Of a DNA stretch of 64,000 nt, positions 1-11,220 are shown in pieces. A model generated the notes under the pieces. It did no database searches. It had not been told where the DNA came from and saw nothing but the letters and a program-made list of their open reading frames with translations. Source of the DNA: Bombyx mori (taxonomy: Eukaryota; Arthropoda; Insecta; Lepidoptera; Bombycidae); NCBI RefSeq assembly GCF_030269925.1, contig NC_085125.1:620001-684000 (forward strand), given 5' to 3'. Position 1 is the stretch's first letter; every line of letters starts with the position of its first letter. The translations under genes were made by a program, and so were the position numbers.

Positions 1-310
1 AGACTTAAATAAGAGGCGATAGAGAAGAGGAAAAATAATTAGAATAAAATACTTGTAATATGTTTATATACATGTAGGATTGGTAATAACGAATCGTATG
101 AAAATAGTGCGGAACAGAGCGTTAAGATGTGAGTAAGAGAAAACGATAAGAAAGTAAAAAGAGGATGACAGAGAAAATAAAGATGGCGAAGACGGTTAAG
201 ACGTAAAAAAGGTGTTAGATAATTTTTTATTATAATAAAATAAGGTTTTGGAACAGTGGAAGTTTTATTTTATGCGCTGCGATCCCTATTCTACATACAT
301 CGTATGTTTT

Positions 311-418
311 TATTTTTTTAATGCTTAAGTAGGTGGACGAGCCCACACCCCACCTGGTGTTAAGTGGTTACTGGAGCCCATAGACATCTACGACGTAAAT
401 GTGCCACCCATCTTGAAA
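311..418 (-). repeat. Bm1-like SINE fragment (family A)
   Basis: Matches the 3' half of the SINE seen many times in the window. It runs from a T-rich tract (the A-tail on the minus strand) through the block that begins ggacgagc and mentions cacctggtgttaagtggt. It ends abruptly inside the element at about 418 and is fused directly to a LINE fragment. Confidence 0.8.
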
Positions 419-613
419 TATGGAATGAGCTCCCCTCCATGGTGTTTCCCGAGCGCTATGACATGTCCTTCTTCAAACGAGGCTTATGGAGAGTATTAAG
501 CGGTAGGCAGCGGCTTGGCTCTGCCCCTGGCATTGCTGAAGTCCATGGGCGACGGTAACCACTTACCATCGGGTGGGCCGTATGCTCGTCTGCCTACATG
601 GGCAATAAAAAAA
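419..613 (+). mobile_element. jockey-type LINE 3' end fragment
   Basis: Nearly identical to the last coding part and tail of the LINE at 30.3-32.5 kb. It covers the C-terminal end of the reverse transcriptase ORF (residues WNELPS, FPERYDMSFFKRGLWRVL), the stop, and a tail ending in gggcaataaaaaaaa. It is 5' truncated at the SINE junction. Confidence 0.85.
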
Positions 614-639
614 AAGATATAAGTTTTAAGGTCTCAAGT

Positions 640-815
640 ATACTGTAACTGTATACTGTACTGTACAAGTAACTGTTGTAGATAATAAACAGCCCGACAA
701 ATAGCAAACAAACATGTACACCACACGAATATTTGCTTGATATGGGAATCGAACGCATGACCCTTAGCTCAAGTCAGGACCGCAAACTATTGCACACACC
801 GAGTCCAGAGATATA
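640..815 (-). repeat. tRNA-derived SINE-like repeat (family C)
   Basis: On the minus strand there is a tRNA-like head with a good polymerase III B box (gttcgattccc) followed by a region rich in A and T. A second copy is at 26210-26345. The tRNA-like part does not fold as a normal tRNA, so it is read as a SINE head. Confidence 0.5.
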
Positions 816-1113
816 AATAAAAATCTTTTAATTCATTTCGAAACATAGTAATTATATTACAATTAATTTAATAATGAATCAAAAACAATTACAAGGACCC
901 GGTAGGGAACATTGCGAGCTGTCACGGGTGAGGACTGGCATCCCGCTTGCTTCCGTCCACAAGTATGCATTCGTATAATATAAAATGACAGTCATTGTTA
1001 CGTGACAGGTCTTAATAACACTCAGGTAGCTGCTTAACAACAGACGAACTCACATTTACAACAATTTAAGAAAATAATCACGTTATAAAAAAACAAATAC
1101 CTTTATTTATGTA
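816..1113. other. AT-rich intergenic sequence
   Basis: No gene or recognised repeat seen. Confidence 0.4.
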
Positions 1114-1476
1114 CTAGCGACCCGCCCTCGCTTCGCTTCGGAAACATTAAATTTTATTATTGATAGTTGAGTCCCGCGATGTTACCCGCAGTTATTGTCG
1201 TACCGCGGGTGACGCCGCCGGGCGAAGATACTCTAAAAAAAGTAAGTTACTCCTTATATCATCAGCAACCTATCAGTGAAAGTCCCGACAAAATCGGTCC
1301 AGCCGTTCCAGAGATTAGCCGGAACAAACAGACAGATAGACAGACTGACAGGCAGACAAAAATTGTAAAAAATGCTATTTTGGTGTATGTACCGTATATA
1401 TATTCATATGCATGTAGTAAAAAGCGGTTATTTCAATATTACAAACAGACACTCAAATTTTATTTGTATGTATAGA
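1114..1476 (-). mobile_element. Helitron-like non-autonomous element
   Basis: On the minus strand the element starts TC (at 1476) and ends CTAG (at 1114). It is flanked by A at 1477 and T at 1113, the Helitron insertion signature. The 3' end carries the GC-rich tail gcgagggcgggtcgctag seen in several copies in the window. A related plus-strand copy is at 60203-60619. No Rep/helicase coding is present, so it would depend on another element. Confidence 0.6.
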
Positions 1477-1516
1477 TAACGGAAAGATGAACTTTATTTT
1501 TATTTCATTCTTCTTC

Positions 1517-2281
1517 TCAGTCGTATGCACTCTTGGCAGAGTGGTCGTGGTCATCACTTGGGTTGGTGGTGCGCTTCACCAGACGTCGCCATTCCTCGCG
1601 TACCGCGGCCCTTCTTGTGCACTCGTTAACGGGACCGTTTAGAGCTGCCTTTATTTGGTCGGTCCATCGTAACGGTGATCTGCCGCGCGGTCTTGTAACC
1701 TCTATCATGCCCTGCACCACAAGGCGCTCAACTGAGTCGTCACCTCGCCGCGACACATGCCCGAAGAAAGTGAGAATGCGACCCTGAACGATGGAGGATA
1801 GTCGCTGCTTGATGCCGAGTTCCTGTAGAATTGACTGATTCGTTCTGAACTCTGTCCACGATATTTGCAGCATTCTTCTCCAGCACCACATTTCGAGAGC
1901 ATCTATCCTCTTTTTCTCACTTTCTCTCAATGTCCAGGTCTCAGCAGCATAACGAAAAATGGGGAAGACCAGCGCTCTTACAAGTCTGATTTTAGTGGCT
2001 TTAGTGATATTTCGATTCCCCCATATTTTCTTCAGCCTGTCCATGGCTGACCTCGAAACAGCCATACGCCGCTTGATTTCATCAACGCACCCGCCCGTGT
2101 TCGATATCAGTGCACCTAAGTAAATGTATGACTGTACGACATCGCAGTTCGCAATTTTTGTGACCTCTGGCGAGTTATTATTAGCACGGTCGACAATCAT
2201 GACACTTGTTTTGTTACGGTTAATTTTAAGTCCGAAATCAAGACTGACGCGTTCCACTCTACCGAGTAGCTCTTCCATCTG
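1517..2281 (-). pseudogene. RTE-type LINE reverse transcriptase, 3' portion
   Basis: A 253-aa open frame on the minus strand corresponds to the C-terminal end of an RTE/BovB-type endonuclease-reverse transcriptase. Visible features are the post-catalytic block (LKINRNKTSVMIV), the YLGALIS motif, FRYAAETWTL, and the C-terminal FGHVSRR...RPRGRSPLRWTDQI block typical of this family. The catalytic YADD/FADD motif is missing because the copy is cut at about 2281, where a SINE begins. The remaining frame has no stop, which suggests a fairly recent insertion. It cannot encode a functional polymerase. Confidence 0.85.
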
Positions 2282-2282
2282 G

Positions 2283-2453
2283 CTTTATTTCATTACACGA
2301 TGTTATTCCTTCACCGTGGAATTCAACCGTGAACATTTGTTATGTACGTATTTCATTAGAAAAACCGATACATGCCGGTGGGATTCGAACACTGATGCAT
2401 CGCTACATACGAATATATCATACGTCTTATTCTTTAGGCCACGACGTCTTCAA
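2283..2453 (-). repeat. Bm1-like SINE, 5' tRNA-like head only
   Basis: The minus strand carries the tRNA-like head (gtggcctaaag... with B box gttcgaatccc, slightly mutated) and the following conserved block. The 3' half seen in other copies is absent. It directly abuts the RTE remnant on its left. Confidence 0.75.
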
Positions 2454-2482
2454 ACTTACTCAATTCACAGCTCACATCAATA

Positions 2483-2902
2483 TCTATATATTAATATGTG
2501 AAGCAAAAACTTTGTATCCCTTTTTACGAAAATTGCGCGGACGGAGGAGTATGAAATTTTCCACACTTATAGAGAATATAGAGAAGAAATGCACAATGTT
2601 AATATTTTTTTTATAATAATGCATAAAAGATACATTAAATCAATAAAGAAAACCTTACACACACTACATACCATGTATTTGACGTACACACGCATGCATA
2701 CTATTAATTGTCAAACTTTTGTTCTTGACGTCTGTTGTCAAATTGAGAATAGATTAAATATTGTTTGTCTTTGTTAATATTTTTTATAGTGTAGCCTTGG
2801 CGAAATTTGTGATTATAGAAGTATAAAATACAATCATAATAGTGTACAAACTTACAATTCCAATTAATTATAGTCGAATTTCGACTACTGCGGGACCTCT
2901 AG
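2483..2902 (+). mobile_element. Helitron-like element, full-length copy
   Basis: Starts TC (2483) after an A and ends CTAG (2902) before a T. A short palindromic hairpin (agtcgaatttcgact) lies 12 bases before the 3' end, as expected for a Helitron. Partial relatives are at 19695-19843, 25790-26128 and 32838-33222. There is no coding capacity. Confidence 0.65.
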
Positions 2903-2974
2903 TGAATTTAATTTAATTATGTTATAAAAAAACAAATACCTTTATAGACATATAACAGAAAACGTATTGATGTT

Positions 2975-3230
2975 TCTTAACCGACTTCAAGGGGAGGTTC
3001 GCAATTTGGTCCGTACGTTTTTTGGTTTTTTTTTTCCGGTTGTAATTCAATACTTTTTGTACGGACTAAGTGCGGCGTGTCACGGACGGTTAGCGAACGG
3101 CTTGGTCGCGGAGACGGCTCAGGTTACGAACCGGTCGCGTATTTAAAAAATAACCGATTTTATTTTAATAGTCGCAAATATGTAATGAAATAATGATTAC
3201 AGAATGTTAGCAATTTTTCTAATGAAAAGC
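2975..3230 (+). repeat. Interspersed repeat tail and unassigned sequence
   Basis: Begins with the motif aaccgacttcaa followed by a T-rich stretch, a tail type I recognise as common in moth genomes. The opposite-strand motif occurs near 22490-22515. No coding sequence is seen. Confidence 0.35.
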
Positions 3231-3231
3231 C

Positions 3232-3310
3232 CCGTGCCCCGTGAGCTCACCTACTAGTTAAGGTTAAGCTGAAATAGCCTCTCAAGGCTATCAGCTTAGG
3301 TAGGCAAAAA
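3232..3310 (+). repeat. Family B SINE-like repeat, 3' end
   Basis: Contains gagctcacct, then gctgaaatagcctctcaagg and an A-rich end. This is the 3' tail of a second repeat family found about a dozen times here. Confidence 0.7.
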
Positions 3311-3337
3311 AAAACGATTGACATAACAGGTTTATTA

Positions 3338-3580
3338 CTAGTGGTAGGACCTCTTGTGAGTCCGCACGGGTAGGTACCACCGCCCCGCCTATTTCTGCCG
3401 TGAAGCAGTAATGCGTTTCGGTTTGAAGGGTGGGGCAGCCGTTGTAACTATACTTGAGACCTTAGAACTTATATCTCAAGATGTGTGGCGCATTTACGTT
3501 GTAGATGTTTCTGGGCTCCGGTAACCACTTAACACGATGGGCTGTGAGCTCGTCTACCCATCTAAGCAATAAAATAAATA
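3338..3580 (+). repeat. Bm1-like SINE (family A), 3' two thirds
   Basis: Begins ctagtggtaggacctcttg and runs to the ctaagcaataaa tail. The tRNA-like head is missing. Confidence 0.85.
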
Positions 3581-3639
3581 AAAAATTATTAATAAAAAAG
3601 GTATATCTTCGGACAACTTCGCGCACACAATGAGTCTAC

Positions 3640-3910
3640 GATTTGTTACCAAAAAAATCTTAGTTAGTTTGGTCATATTGCTCGACGGCAATCAGACAAC
3701 CTTGAAAACTTGATTGTGGTCGGAAAAGTGGAAGGCATAGACCTCCCGGCCGGTCACCAATCCTTTAGTCAGATCAGGTAACCGCGCTCACTGGACTCTC
3801 TGTTACAATCCGCTCTGAGGGAAGCCGGAAATCAAAACAAAATGGTGGAAAGATGATGGTGCAAAGAGCCACGAAGGCCTTTCAAGGACACAGCCTTCAG
3901 CATTGAAGTA
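3640..3910 (+). pseudogene. Decayed RTE-type LINE C-terminus
   Basis: A plus-strand reading around 3670-3900 resembles the C-terminal block of the RTE element at 1.5-2.3 kb (HIARRQSDNLEKLIVVGKV-like, then a tryptophan-rich end). It has substitutions and no long open frame. A remnant only. Confidence 0.45.
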
Positions 3911-3929
3911 TGTTACTGAGAAGAAAAAG

Positions 3930-5410
3930 TAATAGCCATTTGTTAATTTTGGCTTAAATTAATAGCGCGTGCTATTTCCTCAATTACGTTATAGTGCGTG
4001 CTATAAAAAAAACAAAACTCAATATTTTATAGATTCCTTTTTATTATGCCATAAAAAAATCAACAGGTCTTCTGTATATCTTTGTTTTTGATGACGGTTC
4101 CAATACACCAGGTATCTGTATCTGTATAAAATATTAAAAGCGTAATATAATTTAAAATAACCCTCTGAAACCATTGATCGAGTGGTAATGGTAGTATGAA
4201 TTGAAAATACCGAACATATATTACTGTTGATTATTGGCTGGGCTTCGAGGCTTGTGACATAAAGGGATACTAATTGTTCGTCAACTAAAAACGTGTCTTC
4301 ATTAGAATTTAAAGCTTATGTTTTCAACGGGCGGCTCTTTAGATGAGTCCACAAGCGTTTGTGGTTTTTTTTGTCTATGTTATTTATGACCGTAAAAGAA
4401 ATAAAAAATAGATTACATGGCTGTTCGATTTTTAAATCTTTTCTGACGCATTCATATATGACGCGAAATTCCGAATCCATACAAATATAAATAAATCTAT
4501 TTTCAATTAACAACCTAGCAACAATTTTAAAATAGGGGTGTGTTTTTTTGACATATGCATTGTATGGACAGATGGACGACTACTCGACGACAGACTCACA
4601 ACTACCTTGTGAGAGACTTAAAACGCGACTAAAGCACTCACCAGAGAATAGGCAGCGTCTCTGACTATTATACCACCACACTGTGATCGTCCAACGGTAT
4701 TTACTGACGGTGTGGTGTAGACCAACACGTGAGGCACCACCACTATGCACATTTCTGTGGGTCAGTTATACAAAAGAACTGTTGCTTCGACCGCATGTCT
4801 GACTGGCATATTGAACTCTGCCAATGTCGGTCCCAAGCGCGGAGAAAGGAGGAGGGTTGGCTTGGAGTTCGAACTTTCCACCGTACAACAGTCAAGCCCG
4901 AATGTCTGACGGCGGTTAATTAGCCGGACCCAAATAAGGCTTCAGCGGCCTCGAAGAACTAAATCTCATCCAAAAGCACGGCCGTGGAAGGACGCGGGAC
5001 CCCAACATGTGCATTTTCCCAAGAAACCCCGCATGAGGCCACGACCCTCAGCATTGAGAATTATTGACGCAAGGACGAGGATTGAAATGAAATAACATAC
5101 GGTAATTGCTAATTTAATGTTGTTAGTTCAATGAATAGTGCTCACGGTAATGTGTTAATGTATCAAAATATATCTAAGTAAAGTTTGAATGTAATTAAGA
5201 ACGGCTTTTTCGGTGTCGTTAAATGAATGTGCTATTTTCAACGGCTTAACACGTTGCGTATGTACAAACATATATTTAATAGCGTTGGTAAGTAGACAAT
5301 CTGTGGGCGAGCTAGGCTTTAACAGACATCGTCATTGAGTAGGTCCGAAGTTCGGCCATGTCAAATGATCAAATGATAAAAGTCTGTAGGACAACTAAAC
5401 GACGACCTTC
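3930..5410. other. Unassigned AT-rich region with a GC-richer block
   Basis: No convincing gene. Between about 4700 and 5060 the sequence is GC-richer and contains short open frames without recognisable motifs. It could be a decayed retroelement. Confidence 0.3.
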
Positions 5411-5414
5411 TACT

Positions 5415-5680
5415 TTTTTTCCTACCTACGCTGATAGCCTTGAGAGGCTATTTCAGCTTCGCCCTGACGTGTGTTGGTGAGCTTACGGGGCTCAAACCGG
5501 AGTGTTGCTAACACTGAACCTAGCAGTGTTTCGCAGAATCTACCACCGGATCGGAAACGCGACCCACTGAGAAGATCCGGCGAGATACTCAGTGGGCTGT
5601 GTCTATGGGTTAATTCGCTCGTCGAGCACTTCGTCGCAAGCGACGGGTTCGACGAGGACGGTGACCGGCCTACTACTGCT
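5415..5680 (-). repeat. Family B SINE-like repeat
   Basis: On the plus strand it begins with a T-run and cctacctacgctgatagcc, then the conserved block ggatcggaaacgcgaccc. The A-tail is therefore on the minus strand. One of the better-preserved copies. Confidence 0.8.
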
Positions 5681-6910
5681 ACTTCATCATTGACACAAAA
5701 CATCCCAACAGTTGAAATTTCAAACTGCTAGGATACCATTTTCCATGCCCCTAGTGTATTAAAACTGCTTATGTATAATATAGTTATTCCTACTACTAAA
5801 TAATACTCACGCATACTACTCCATAACCCTTTAGTTCTTATCTTAAATACCAGTATTACAGAAGCAAACTCAATAACAGAACGTCACTGTCACGTGTTGT
5901 TCCTCTTCAAAGCGCAAGGCAACCTTCACTACTTAAACTATCTATATTACTATAACTACGAGTAATTAGCACTAGATAGTCGATAAATTACTTCCAAACT
6001 TTTGTTATTAATTAATGAATTCGTTCAAGAATATGTAAAACATCACTAGAATTTTTCTAATGTTAACACTGAATCAAAGTTTACACAGAAAAAAAAAGCA
6101 GTAAACTAAAAAATCTAATAAGAAAAATTTCGTGATGAAGACATAGCAATAAAATTCAAATCAAACAGATAATAAATAGCTCTGCCCACACTGGTCGAGG
6201 CTAGCCATATTACAGTATAAACATTCTTCTCACGGATAATTGACAAATGTTATGTAGTTTATTACCGTAAATTATTGTGATTGACAAAATGATTTGAGAT
6301 TAGATTATACTCACTCGATGGGCCGTTCTGTGAGCCTGAGCACACCGTATGACATCCCTGTCTTGAGAATATATGGCACTAAACAACTATGCGTCCCAGT
6401 TCAATAGAATCATTTTTTTCAAGATTTACCAGGATCCAGGAGTACTCCGGTGGTCAACGTGGTAGCCAGAGATGAGCCTGAATAGGTACCTCAATGAGCC
6501 TGAATAGGGGGCTTATCATAACTCTGCCACTCCTTGCAGTGCACTCTGTGCAGTGAGGAATTGATGTCTACCGTATCGAAAGATGGGGCAGCCGTTACTA
6601 TTAAGATTTCGACCTCATGCATCAAGATGCAAAGATGCATTATTTTACTCCAATAATATTAGAACAAGACGAGGTTAACCGTAAAATGTATTAAGCATAT
6701 CTATAATTTGTGACGTCATAGAAGCTGAACTTTCGAATACTGTTAAAACCGAAACATTATTCGCACACGGATCATTTTCAACACCTACTATGCTCGGGAA
6801 CTATCACTCTTTGACATTTCCGCAGCTCTATGACGTGACGACACGAGGCAGCTATGATCCCAGCAGAGTAAGCCAATAGTATTAACGCACTAAGCATTAA
6901 GCCGCACCTT
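5681..6910. other. AT-rich intergenic sequence
   Basis: No gene or well-defined repeat recognised. Confidence 0.35.
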
Positions 6911-6915
6911 TGGTA

Positions 6916-7024
6916 AGCAGCGGCTTGACTCTGCCCCTGGCACTGCTGAAGTCCATGGGCGACGGTAACCACTCACCATCAGGTAGGCCGTATGCTCGTC
7001 TGCCTACAAGGGCAATAAAAAAAA
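6916..7024 (+). mobile_element. jockey-type LINE 3' tail fragment
   Basis: Matches the terminal part of the 30 kb LINE (ctctgcccctggcactgctgaagtcc type) through the gggcaataaaaaa tail. Only the last hundred bases are present. Confidence 0.8.
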
Positions 7025-7141
7025 CCTCCTTAGTCGGTCTCTTCATTGCTGAAGGTCGTATCTAACTTGAAACTTTGATCTCTCTATGCACTATGGTTCT
7101 CCACGTCTTCCTGTCCTAAGCGGTCGTAATAGCCTTGGCTA

Positions 7142-8121
7142 TTGTCATGTATATCAATGACATGCTGTCTATTGATGGCATGCACTGCTATGCGGATGAC
7201 AGCACGGGGGATGCGCGATATATCGGCCATCAGAGTCTCTCTCGGAGCGTGGTGCAAGAGAGATGATCAAAACTTGTGTCTGAAGTGGAGAACTCTCTGG
7301 GGTGAGTCTCCAAATGGTTCAATTCAACCCGTTAAAGACACAAGTTTGTGCGTTCACTGCGAAGAAGGACCCCTTTGTCATGGCGCCACAATTCCAAGAA
7401 GTATCCCTGCAACCTTCCGAGAGTATTGGGATACTTGGGGTCGACATTTCGAGCGATGTTCAGTTTCGGAGTCATTTGGAAGACAAAGCCAAGTTGGCGT
7501 CCAAAATGCTGGGAGTCCTCAACAGAGCGAAGCGATACTTCACGCCTGGACAAAGGCTTTTGCTTTATAAAGCACAAGTCCGGCCTCGCGTGGAGTACTG
7601 CTCCCATCTCTGGGCCGGGGCTCCCAAATACCAGCTTCTTCCATTTGACTCCATACAGAGGAGGGCCGTTCGGATTGTCGATAATCCCATTCTCACGGAT
7701 CGTTTGGAACCTCTGGGTCTGCGGAGGGACTTCGGTTCCCTCTGTATTTTGTACCGTATGTTCCATGGGGAGTGCTCTGAGGAATTGTTCGAGATGATAC
7801 CGGCATCTCGTTTTTACCATCGCACCGCCCGCCACCGCAGTAGAGTTCATCTATACTACCTGGAGCCACTGCTGTCATCCACAGTGCGTTTCCAGAGGTC
7901 TTTTTTGCCACGTACCATCCGGCTATGGAATGAGCTCCCCTCCACGGTATTTCCCGAGCGCTATGACATGTTCTTCTTCAAACGAAGCTTGTGGAGAGTA
8001 TTAAACGGTAGGCAGCGGCTTGGCTCTGCCCCTGGCATTGCTGAAGTCCATGGGCAACGGTAACAACTCACCATCAGGGGGGCCGTATGATCGTCTGCCT
8101 ACAAGGGCAATAAAAAAAAAA
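7142..8121 (+). pseudogene. jockey-type LINE, 3' part of reverse transcriptase ORF
   Basis: The 3' end of the same LINE family as 30.3-32.5 kb. It begins just at the catalytic YADDST motif. After a frame disruption near 7260-7300 a 253-aa open frame (7302-8063) covers the C-terminal region (VQFNPLKTQVCAF, GVLNRAKRYF, FDSIQRRAVRI, WNELPSTVFPERYD). It ends in a polyA tail at about 8105-8121. It is 5' truncated and frameshifted, so not functional. Confidence 0.9.
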
Positions 8122-8124
8122 AAA

Positions 8125-8275
8125 AAAGGCCGGTAAGAGCCTTTACCCGATCTGACCAGCGGGTAGGTGAGCGTCTGCGTGGTCCTATCACGCCAATCTG
8201 ACCGACTACCATCAGCTTCTCTACGCTGTCAGGGTCTTTACGAACCTTTAAAGCACATAGGCACCCATGAACCAG
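8125..8275 (-). pseudogene. RTE-type LINE C-terminal fragment
   Basis: The minus-strand reading contains VEKLMVVGQIGVI and RRRSPTRWSDRVKAL, matching the C-terminal RPRGRSPLRWTDQI block of the RTE copy at 1.5 kb. It directly follows the polyA of the LINE on the plus strand. Confidence 0.6.
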
Positions 8276-8757
8276 ACCTAACTGAAGAGACACTGCTGTT
8301 GCGACACCAGAATTCGTATTCGATTTTAAAAGTCAAGGTGAATAGTGAGTAACATGTAACGTGCATTATTTGTTACATGTGTCGGATTATTTGATGACCT
8401 CAATGCGTGACCTCGCAGGTTCAATCGTTCGTTACGACAATTTACGAACTGCTTTCACGATTTCATCTTCTATTAAATTGAATACAACGGAATTTGTAAG
8501 AGCCAGAGCTTAGAAAAACACATTACACTTTATATTCATTTTACATGTAAGCATTACAACTGGGTAAACAAACCTAGTAAATAGATTTACTTCTATAAGT
8601 AAATGTAATCAGGATGATAATACAATGGTACAGGAGCATCTGTTCATTCTGGTGATTAGCTTGAGTGAGAATCGGTGCTCACCGGTAAATGCTCACGGCT
8701 TACCTTGTGTTAACTGTGGTTACCGAAATTCATACACATTTGTGGTCCATGGTTTAT

Positions 8758-9003
8758 CTTTTTTTATTGGTTAGTTGGGTGGACGAGCTCACGGCCCACC
8801 TGGTATTAAGTGGATACCGGAGCCCATAAACGTCGACAACGTAAATGCCACCACCCACCTTGAGATATAAGTTCTAAGGTCTCAAATATAGTTACAACGG
8901 CTGCCCCACCCTTCAAACCGAAACGCAATACTGCTTCACGGCAGAAATAATCAGGGTGGTTGTACCTACCCATGCGGACTCACAAGAGGTCCTACCACCA
9001 ATA
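8758..9003 (-). repeat. Bm1-like SINE (family A), 3' two thirds
   Basis: Reads from the A-tail through the conserved block to ctaccaccaata. It has small differences from other copies. Confidence 0.85.
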
Positions 9004-9179
9004 AATATGTGTCTATGGGTATTGATATTTAACATGGAAGCTGTACATGAACACGTATCAAGCACGTATCTGCGGGATTTGAGCACCGGCGTTATAGCTG
9101 CATGGCTCGATACCAAACCGGACGCCTTATCCTTAGCCAGGTGCACAGCCAAGCCACTGTCGACTGTGCTCATCTAAAT

Positions 9180-9955
9180 ATGTATGTTGTTCTATAGTGA
9201 ACTAATAAAACACAAAAGCAGCAAACCGTTGTAATTGTTTTTAATTTTGGAAACTCCTCAAGAGTCTCAAGTCATTGCATTACGTCATGTGTAGAACTCC
9301 CATGCGTTATGATTTCGTTGGACAAATCGAGATTTTTTCTAATTTTTTTTTTATTTTTTTAATTTACTTCAGATTTTACATCCACATTACACGTCTTCAT
9401 TACATTGCATTAACATTTCATTTATACTAAAATTAAATAAAAATAATAACTAATCTCGGACTAAAACAAAAACAATAATACTAATAATAAAAACAAAAAA
9501 ATGTGTGCAATTCACACGTGGTAGAAGTGAAACCTTCCAAAATTAAAATACAACTATCCTAAACGTCTTAAGTATATGTAAAATTTTGTCATTAGTAAAT
9601 AATTGTAAGGTAGCGCCCTCTGTGAATTGATATTTTAATTTCACGTATAATCCTAAATTAAAATTCACTACATAAGCTTTCATACAAACGTTAGTATTAA
9701 AAAATCTCACAGATGGCGCTGTATTAAATAGTATGTATATTTCTGTCTCATTCTTTGTATTTGTGTCTCTTACCTGTCGTTTTTTCCGTTGCATCCGGTT
9801 TGAAATCACAACGATTCTAAAGAAGTTTTCACTTCAAAAATCAAATAATAATAATAAAACAAAAACTCTAAATTAACATGAAAACTACCTTAAATTAAAT
9901 GTAGTGCATTATTTAAGGTATTTATTTGTGCGTAGATTTTGGGATGATTTTTTTT
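9180..9955. other. AT-rich intergenic sequence holding a small inverted repeat
   Basis: No gene. It contains the small inverted repeat at 9612-9722. Confidence 0.35.
9612..9722. repeat. Small inverted-repeat element (MITE-like)
   Basis: The ends are agcgccctctgtga and, inverted, tcacagatggcgct, with 13 of 14 bases pairing around an AT-rich centre of about 80 bases. The short length and inverted ends fit a MITE. No target duplication could be set with confidence. Confidence 0.4.
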
Positions 9956-9959
9956 TTCG

Positions 9960-10140
9960 TCTATACTAACTGGAGAGTGTGCTTAGTTACAGTACCACAA
10001 ATATTTTTTGCTACGTACCGTCCGGCTCTGGGATGAAAGCGGTTTTTCCTGAGAAAAGACATGTCCGTCTTCAAACAAGCTTTAAAATGAGTTAGTGTTA
10101 GGCGGTAGCTAAGTTGTGCTTCTGGCATCGTTGATGTCCA
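9960..10140 (+). mobile_element. Decayed jockey-type LINE 3' fragment
   Basis: Diverged match to the end of the LINE ORF (cgtaccgtccggctctggga, then acatgtccgtcttcaaacaa and ggcatcgttgatgtcca). It is old and joined to a family B copy. Confidence 0.6.
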
Positions 10141-10142
10141 TC

Positions 10143-10330
10143 CAAACCGGCGAGTTTCTCGCCGGATCTGCTCAGTGGATCGCGATCCCGATCCGGTGAT
10201 AGATTCAGCGAAGAGCAATTCTTGCTGGAGCAAGTAATATCTCAGGTGTAGAGCCTGTGAGCTCACCTATGCGTCCACATGTAGCTTGAATAGCCCCTTA
10301 GCCTACCAGCTAATAGGTAGGGGAATAAAA
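10143..10330 (+). repeat. Family B SINE-like repeat
   Basis: Contains gagtttctcgccggatctg, cgatccggtg, gtgagctcaccta and ataggtaggggaataaa. Diverged copy. Confidence 0.75.
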
Positions 10331-11077
10331 TGTCCGTGAACTGACCAGGCCAGGTGGTGGTGGATGACGAGAGCCGAAGACCGGGCTCAGTGGTGTGGAT
10401 TGGGAGAGGCATATGTCTAGCAGTGGACGACTGTGGGCTGATGACGATGATGATAATGATGATGATCATCTATCAGCATCATTTAGGCCGTATGCTCATC
10501 TTTCTGTTAAGGCCAAAAATAAATGAAAGAGATATATGTGATCACCGGAGCGTAAAGAAATCACAAAATGAGTGAGCCACCCACCTTGAAATAGCGATCT
10601 TAAATGGCTTAGCAAAGAACACGAAAAAAATATTGTCCATTTTTAATTTTGATTATTTTGAACATGGCTAACCTACTTGACTCACACAATAATTCCGACT
10701 ACAAAAAGTATGATGAATAATATTTTAATATATTCTTTACCATTGGTCGACTCCAACAGAAAGGCGGCAGCAGGGCAGGGTCTATTATATTAAACGCCTT
10801 CATAGGTAGCCATATAGTGTTGTTACTATACTGTGAAGACAAGCCTCGCTCCGTGCTGACTTCCATTGCTTCAGAACCACCTACTTGTAACACTGCTCAC
10901 GCGTCACCTCATCATCACGGTGGCGTAACAAAAATCTTTCCTTAAGTGTCAACAACAACTGTACTAAGCTTCAAATCAATTAGAGAAACAATGCATATAA
11001 GAATAAGTCAAGAAATAACAATAAATAATAATAAACGAACAAAATACAAATATCCATTTTGATAAATAAATAAAAAT
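10331..11077. other. Unassigned intergenic sequence
   Basis: Holds a short gatgatgat-like microsatellite near 10440-10470. No gene recognised. Confidence 0.35.
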
Positions 11078-11220
11078 CCTACCTTTTTTATTGCTCTTGT
11101 AGGCAGACGAGCATACGGCCATACACCTGATGGTGAGTGGTTACCGTCGCCCATGGACGTCAGCAATGCCAGACCACCTATCCTGGTGAAACTGGAAAGG
11201 CCTACGGGCCACCAGTAATC
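11078..11220 (-). mobile_element. LINE 3' tail plus 45-bp shared module
   Basis: From 11078 to about 11172 this is the minus-strand tail of the jockey-type LINE. It is followed at 11177-11220 by a module (cctggtgaaactggaaagg...) that also occurs after a family B repeat at 35641-35685. Confidence 0.7.
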
